DNA of 64,000 nucleotides. It comes from Symsagittifera roscoffensis. Taxonomy: Eukaryota; Xenacoelomorpha; Acoela; Convolutidae. The stretch is taken from NCBI RefSeq assembly GCF_963678635.1, contig NW_026971577.1:25517-89516 (forward strand). Direction: 5' to 3'. Every line of letters starts with the position of its first letter. The first letter of the stretch is position 1. The notes below the pieces were generated by a model. The model worked only from the letters and a program-made list of their open reading frames with translations, had not been told where the DNA came from and searched no databases. Shown here in pieces: positions 59,092 through 64,000 of the stretch. Position numbers and translations under genes: made by a program.

Positions 59092-59972
59092 TGTAACATT
59101 CGCCCAAATATCACACAGCGACGGAGCGTAGAAAAAGTACCTATTAACGACTGGCAGGCGTCAGTTACCTTAATTCTACTCGTTTTTCACCGTCTCGACC
59201 TTGCCAGTTGATTTTCTGGTCTGTCTAGGGCAAAGTAAAAAGTTACCATTTTTAGGCCATCAGTCAAACGACTTTTGATCAGCTTTCGTTTACATGCGAA
59301 CACAACCACATAGCTGAGTCTCGGATCCTCAGACTACGTGATTGTCATTAAAAACACGGCTCGAACAACCAATTTTTATATGTTTTTGTGTGACAGTTTT
59401 ATATTAAATCCATTGGAGATGGATTGACCCTTTCCCTTTTCTAGCTACTCATGCTCTGAAATATTAAATAATAACGGTGTTAATTAAGATCTATGACATT
59501 ATAGCAGCTATATATTCAGTCTATACAGTCCCTTCACATAGACAGTCTCTGGGGGGACCAAGCCTCCGCTCCCGTTATATTCTTGAGATAACACTCTTAT
59601 CTCTTATAATTCGTGTCCCGGGAGGGTTCCGTGGTATATTTCTTCCCCCACTGAAGCCTCCTTCTCCACAAATATCCGTCGCTAAGGTTCTTATCGTGTG
59701 TTATTGCCACGATAAGAGGCTTCGTAATTTTCTGTCTCTGGTACGACTGTTTTCCACAATATTTGGCGTCGTTCTTTTTTTCGTCTTTCTATTCAAAATG
59801 GCCGTCTTTTCTCTATTTCTCAGAAATGTTCTTCTTCCAATCGAAATTTTAAAAATAAAAATTCTAGAACATTCTGACCCTCCGTCGCAACACTTTTTTG
59901 TTCATAAGGCCTTTAGTCACTCTTTTTTATGTCGCCGGAAGGTTGTGCTGTGTCATCTGGCAGAATGGCACA
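59092..59972 (-). repeat. Gypsy-2 5' LTR
   Basis: 881 bp, minus-strand orientation; the TATA-like box is at 59372-59380 and the stem-loop at 59690-59716. Its + strand is open from 59477 and reads by chance into the LINE frame. Confidence 0.95.
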
Positions 59973-59975
59973 TTG

Positions 59976-62527
59976 CATCCCAATCGCTCTTACTCTCCAC
60001 ATCATGGACCCCAATTAAATCTCTAGGATCAGATCACCTACCCATTCTTCTAGAACTACCCTTGGATGATTTTATAAATTTTTCACCTAAAAGGACTTTT
60101 ATAAATTTTTTAAAAGCAGATTGGATCAAATTCACAGAGGAAATTGAGGAGGGTTTCTTTTCAGCGGTTCCACCTTCCGGAGTTGCCGCCGGAGAGAAAT
60201 TCTTGAGGGACTTGGTGCTCAGGGCAGCACGCTACCACATCCCCGCTGGCCGTATTCGCCACTTCACTCCCTCTCTTTCCCCCGATTCCACTGCCCTTGC
60301 CGCCGAAAGAGATTTAAGCCGACAACAAAATCTCCCCCCAGAAGTCATATCCCAACTGAACTGTAGACTCATGAAACAGACAGCAAAGGACAAAGAAAAT
60401 AAATGGCGAAAATTCCTCCGGACTTGCGACTACCGCACTGGTGCCAGAAAGTTCTGGAAAGTGGTACGCTCCTTAAATGGATCTAAGCCCGTGGCAGGAA
60501 GACACCCCATTACTTTTGGTTCTAAACCCATACACTCACCTCGTGATATCACCAGCTCTTTTAACAAACAATTCACCAATGCCAGACCCCACGCCTCTGA
60601 CAAACTCCTTCGTATAACGAGAAGAAAAATTGCTAAACTACCGCTGTCAGACAGCCCAATTTTTACCCCTGAAAATACTAAACAAGCCATTGCAGACAGC
60701 AAACCATCGCGAGCGCTAGGTCCCGACGGCCTTTGTAATATACATCTTAAACATCTCGGCCCACTTGCTACTCAATACTTAACATACCTTTTTAATATCT
60801 CTTTGTCCGAAAACATTATCCCCCAAATTTGGAAAAATTCAAAAATTGCACCGCTTCCAAAGCCCAATAAGGATCTTAAACAATCAACATCTTACAGACC
60901 TATATCCTTACTCTGCCCAGCAGTTAAAATTCTGGAGAGGCTCGTTCACCCCATCTTTACCAAACATCTCCCCAACGCCAAACACCAACACGGCTTCCGC
61001 CCTTTTCACTCCACCACCACAGCTCTCTCCACTCTCGAATTTTACATTTCAGACGGTTTTAACCAAAATCGCCCCCCTAAACGTACGGTTCTGGCCACAC
61101 TTGACTTATCTAAGGCTTTCGACATGGTGTGTCATCGCTCACTTGTGGAACTCGTTCATGACACTCCCCTCCCAAGAAGTCTAGTCCGCTGGCTAAGTAA
61201 TTACCTTAATGATCGACAGGCTGCCACCTCATTCCGTGAACACACATCCCCCCATCGAATAATCCACTGTGGCGTACCCCAAAGTTCTGTTTTATCACCC
61301 ACACTCTTCAATTTTTATGTCCATGATGCACCGCCACCTCCCGATAATGTAAGCCTTGTTTCGTATGCAGACGATTTCCACCCCTTCGCAAGCAGTTCCA
61401 ATATTGATATTGCCTCAAACTCCATCAATAGCTACCTAAAAAGGCTCTACGATTTTTTCACCTCACGCAAACTAAGTTTCGCGTCCTCTAAAGGATCAGT
61501 TACACTTTTCTCCTCTTATAACAAAGAAATTAATAAAACACCCAGTGTTCTTTTAAATAACGAGGCGCTACCCCTAAACAAAAATCCAACAATCTTAGGG
61601 GTGACATTTGATCCAACACTTTGTTTTGCCACTCACTGCAAACAATCCGCTGAAAAGGCCAGACGCAGGATCGGAATCCTGAAGACATTAGCAGGATCAA
61701 CCTGGGGTCACTCCAAAGAAACCCTCCTCCTAACTTTTAAAGCTTTAATTCGCCCCATACTTGACTATGCAGCCCCCGCATGGTCCCACGCATCAAGTAA
61801 CACCTCCATAAATTGCCTGCAGGTTGCCCAAAACCAATCCTTTCGCGTTGTTACTGGATCAAATCTAATGAGTTCCACTGCCCACCTGCACAGTGAATAT
61901 GAAATCCTAACGGTCAAAGACCACCATACCCTTCTGTCATCTCAATTTTTTATCTCTACCTATCGTTCCCACCATCCCATTAATTTTATACATTCACATC
62001 CCCCTCCTCCCCGTCTACTTCGCCCCTCAATTATAAGCTGCTTCAAAGAAGACACCCAGAAAATTTTAACCGACTTTTCAGTCTACGCAAACCACCCTCT
62101 AGTTCTGGACGACCGAGACGAAGTCTCCACTTTTATTTTTAACTACTACAAACCAATTTTAAAAGACAACCATACCTCCCTTGTAACCAAGTTCCTAGCC
62201 GAAACCCCTCCGTCTAAAGTTATTTGTATTCCTCCCCCAAAGATTGACCCCTCTGAAAAATCTCTCCCACGTCCCACGCGCTTTAAGCTCTCCCAACTCC
62301 GGTCTGGCTACAGCCGGCTCCTTAACACTTACCTATCCCGTCTCGACAGCTCCATCTCCCACCTTTGCCCAACCTGTTCCTTTGCGCCCCACACAACATG
62401 TCACCTTTTCAACTGCTCCCAAAACCCCTCCCCACTCACCCCAGCAGACCTGTGGCTTCGACCGGTAGAGGTTGCTAAGTTCCTTGACCTGGAGACAGAA
62501 GAGCCCAACCCGACCCGCGTGGGCTAA
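59976..62527 (+). pseudogene. LINE ORF, end of endonuclease and reverse transcriptase
   Basis: This last LINE piece begins with the end of the endonuclease (SDHLPI) and then the RT: YRPISLL, HGFRP, LDLSKAFD, CGVPQSSVLSP and YADD (61364-61375). It ends with a Cys/His segment (CPTC...H..C) and DLWLRPVEVAKFL before the stop at 62527. This C-terminal signature is common in CR1/Jockey-type LINEs of invertebrates. The piece is fully open, but the near-invariant Gly of GVPQG is Ser here, which may mark loss of activity. The open frame extends upstream into the Gypsy-2 LTR (to 59477), which is not part of the gene. Confidence 0.85.
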
Positions 62528-62536
62528 CAACAACAA

Positions 62537-62548
62537 CATGTGCAATCA
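62537..62548. repeat. LINE target-site duplication, right
   Basis: CATGTGCAATCA, a perfect match to 7987-7998, directly after the CAACAACAA tail. Confidence 0.9.
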
Positions 62549-62803
62549 TTATTTGGGATTTGTCGATGAGCAAAAGTATCAGAATGAGCAAAATGAATAT
62601 TTGGGATCTGCCCTCCTGATTTGACCCAAATATTGTGAGTGACTGAAATACTGCCCTCACGCTAAAAACTTGTTGGCCTATCAATTCATCACGTATTCCA
62701 GTCAAAATCCTTGGAATTTTCTAGATATGGAAGTGATAATGATAAAAGAAGATGACAAGTGTTTAAGTCCTTTTCAATTAAAATCGATACGGGTTGCGTT
62801 TCT
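62549..62803. other. AT-rich host DNA
   Basis: Short flank between the LINE target site and the older LINE relic. Nothing is recognised. Confidence 0.4.
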
Positions 62804-63464
62804 TTAATAAGAACACGCAACTCGCCACGAGAAAATATAATATACAAGTGTTACAAATAAAAAAAATTCGTCGAAAGTTATTTTGTCATTTATTGTTCCG
62901 AGTACGCAAGCGGCGTTCGCAATCTGTATTGCCAGGGAGATTCTCTGTTTTAAAAAGCTGCCTGCTCTGGGTTCCTCAGTGCATATGCTTAGGTTCTTAC
63001 AAAACTTGCTCAAAAACAATTTCTGTGCTGGGGCCGGCCGCGCCCTGAATTTCAAAAGGTAGCGGTTGAAAAAGATATCCATCATTTACAAGATCTTTAT
63101 ACTTGTCAATTTTTCGTTCTTCTGCTTCAGCGGCAGCCGTACCAGGGTTACAAACAGACCCGGCCTTAATCCTACAAGGAGCTAAGGAGTTACATCCCAC
63201 AAGAGCTGCTTACCAACAGCCCATGGAACAAGCGTCAAACCGTCTGGTCGCTTCTGATCGGTCCTGTAGAGGTGTCGTGGTTCTAAAACAGACGGAATGT
63301 GAGTCGAAGATAAACTCTGCTTTATAAGGGAATTCTGCTCTATAAAGCCCCACCACGCATTCATGCCGTTCGCATATTTTTGAGCCTAATCGAAGTCCTA
63401 TCGCAATTCGGAGTTGTTGGTTCGACAGTTTTCGATCAATTGAGATCACTCTCATCCACTCCAT
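62804..63464 (-). pseudogene. Relic of a LINE C-terminal domain with restriction-like endonuclease motif
   Basis: On the minus strand, conserved blocks appear in shifting frames: GLRLGSKICERHEC (63464 side), then KRPDGLTLVPWAVGK...WDVT (63182-63260), then YLFQPLPFEIQGA (about 63040), and RAGSFLKQRISLAIQIAN (about 62900-62950). This order is typical of the C-terminal region of a widespread invertebrate LINE group. The R-P-D...W-D-V-T pattern resembles the PD-(D/E)XK restriction-like endonuclease of R2/NeSL-type elements. At least three frame changes and a stop make it a dead fragment. It predates, or is independent of, the nested LINE. Confidence 0.7.
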
Positions 63465-64000
63465 CCATCTTGAATATGAGAGGATGAGAATGATTTCAAA
63501 CCATAGTCCAGTGCGAAGAGGTTTACTGGGTTCGATTACATTCTATATTTTTGTTTATTGGTAATCGATATCGGGAAATGTTCTACGGGAAAGCAAGAAA
63601 CACCGGATCTTAATTGCATGTTCAGAATATTCTGTTTTTCCTATGGATTGTTTCCGTTTTAAATATTCGAATTTTTTGCTCAAAGCAGCAATGAAAAGTA
63701 TTCACCAAAAACCTGCTTCATGGGTCGAGGTTTTGAACGGTGCGACCAGAAAATTCTTTATTTTGACAATTTTTGATCATGCGAGAATCTTTAGAAGTTA
63801 AAATTGGCTATGTTTTGACCAATTTCGATCGCATATTATGATCAAAAGGAAACTTCATATTATGCTTTTCAAATGATACTTATTGGCAATACTTGACAAG
63901 AGCAAACCCTTAACATTGGTTTAAAGGAAATGCTCTGTTGCGAAAATTAACTGCTCTGATCATTGTGATCAGGTTCATTGTGTAACTTTCGCACGGAAGT
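63465..64000. other. AT-rich host DNA, nothing identified
   Basis: Non-coding by inspection. No RNA gene, repeat or element end is recognised. Confidence 0.4.

Larger units (their letters stand above)
35513..59972 (-). mobile_element. Gypsy-2: 24.5-kb giant Ty3/gypsy LTR retrotransposon, ORF1 broken
   Basis: The element is a minus-strand relative of Gypsy-1, inserted in the LINE and flanked by a 3-bp duplication TTG (35510-35512, 59973-59975). Its 881-bp LTRs (35513-36393, 59092-59972) differ at five positions. It has the same order: LTR, tRNA-Asn-like primer site, long repeat-rich leader, ORF1 with macro-like end, spacer, ORF2 with SGNH domain, identical polypurine tract, LTR. LTR interiors, leaders and ORF2 are strongly diverged from Gypsy-1 while Pol is well conserved, so these are two families, not copies of one. 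ORF1 has several stops and frameshifts; ORF2 is fully open. Confidence 0.95.
7999..62536 (+). mobile_element. LINE (CR1/L2/Jockey-like) split by three later insertions
   Basis: Non-LTR retrotransposon in three pieces: 7999-8654, about 34970-35512 and about 59976-62536, together about 3.76 kb. Domains in order are a 2A-like peptide, a PHD finger, an AP-type endonuclease, RT with YADD, and a C-terminal Cys/His segment. It ends in a short CAA microsatellite (62526-62536) rather than poly(A), as is usual for CR1/L2-type elements. The left end at 7999 is immediately preceded by the target duplication, so the copy appears essentially full length. Removing the hAT element with one copy of ATTGCAAC, and Gypsy-2 with one TTG, gives a continuous homologous order. 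The clade assignment is by motif only. Confidence 0.85.

Noticed and set aside
9490-59972. Gypsy-1 and Gypsy-2 as inverted copies of one element
   Set aside because: LTR interiors, leaders and ORF2 are strongly diverged and each has its own LTR pair and target duplication. They are related families inserted independently.
59477-62527. A 1016-residue protein starting at 59477
   Set aside because: The first ~165 codons are antisense LTR sequence; the real LINE coding begins after the target duplication at 59976.

Overview
The window comes from an AT-rich animal (probably invertebrate) nuclear genome. The species cannot be named from the sequence. The background DNA is A/T-rich and gene-poor, and everything clearly coding belongs to eukaryotic transposable elements. 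I see no bacterial-type genes, CRISPR array, rRNA or tRNA gene.

Layout: 1-7986 and 62549-64000 are the original host DNA. The left side holds a diverged tandem repeat of about 1.62 kb. The right side holds a frameshifted relic of a LINE with a restriction-like endonuclease. Between them is one insertion nest of about 54.5 kb. A 2A/PHD/endonuclease/RT LINE occupies 7999-62536 and is bounded by a perfect 12-bp duplication CATGTGCAATCA. It was split first by a short hAT-type DNA transposon (8655-34961, 8-bp duplication ATTGCAAC). That transposon was in turn split by a 25.4-kb Ty3/gypsy LTR element, Gypsy-1 (9490-34933, + strand). A second, related 24.5-kb element, Gypsy-2 (35513-59972, - strand), sits further along the same LINE. 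The 884-bp LTRs of Gypsy-1 show no difference that I can find. The 881-bp LTRs of Gypsy-2 differ at five positions, so Gypsy-1 is the younger insertion.

The striking content is the pair of giant LTR elements. Each carries two very long ORFs. ORF1 (2935 codons in Gypsy-1) is a fused Gag-protease-RT-RNase H-integrase polyprotein with a C-terminal extension that looks like a TARG1/OARD1-type macro domain, with the catalytic positions replaced. ORF2 (2959 and 2955 codons) is unlike any standard retroelement protein. It has a coiled coil, a canonical SGNH/GDSL hydrolase domain, a probable second degenerate SGNH-like domain, and about 2000 further residues I cannot assign. ORF1 of Gypsy-2 is broken by several stops and frameshifts, but its ORF2 is fully open.

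Shared DNA-level features are: TGTG...TACA or TGTG...CACA LTR ends; a primer-binding site resembling the 3' end of tRNA-Asn, set 11-12 nt from the LTR; an identical 11-nt TCCGGGGAGTA tract abutting the 3' LTR; a near-copy of that tract with its flank inside the 3' part of ORF1, which is a candidate central polypurine tract; a candidate 3' splice site before ORF2; repeat-rich leaders of 2.5-3 kb; and 3-bp target duplications. Gypsy-1 also contains a recent 2.5-kb internal tandem duplication that repeats the end of ORF1 and the start of ORF2.
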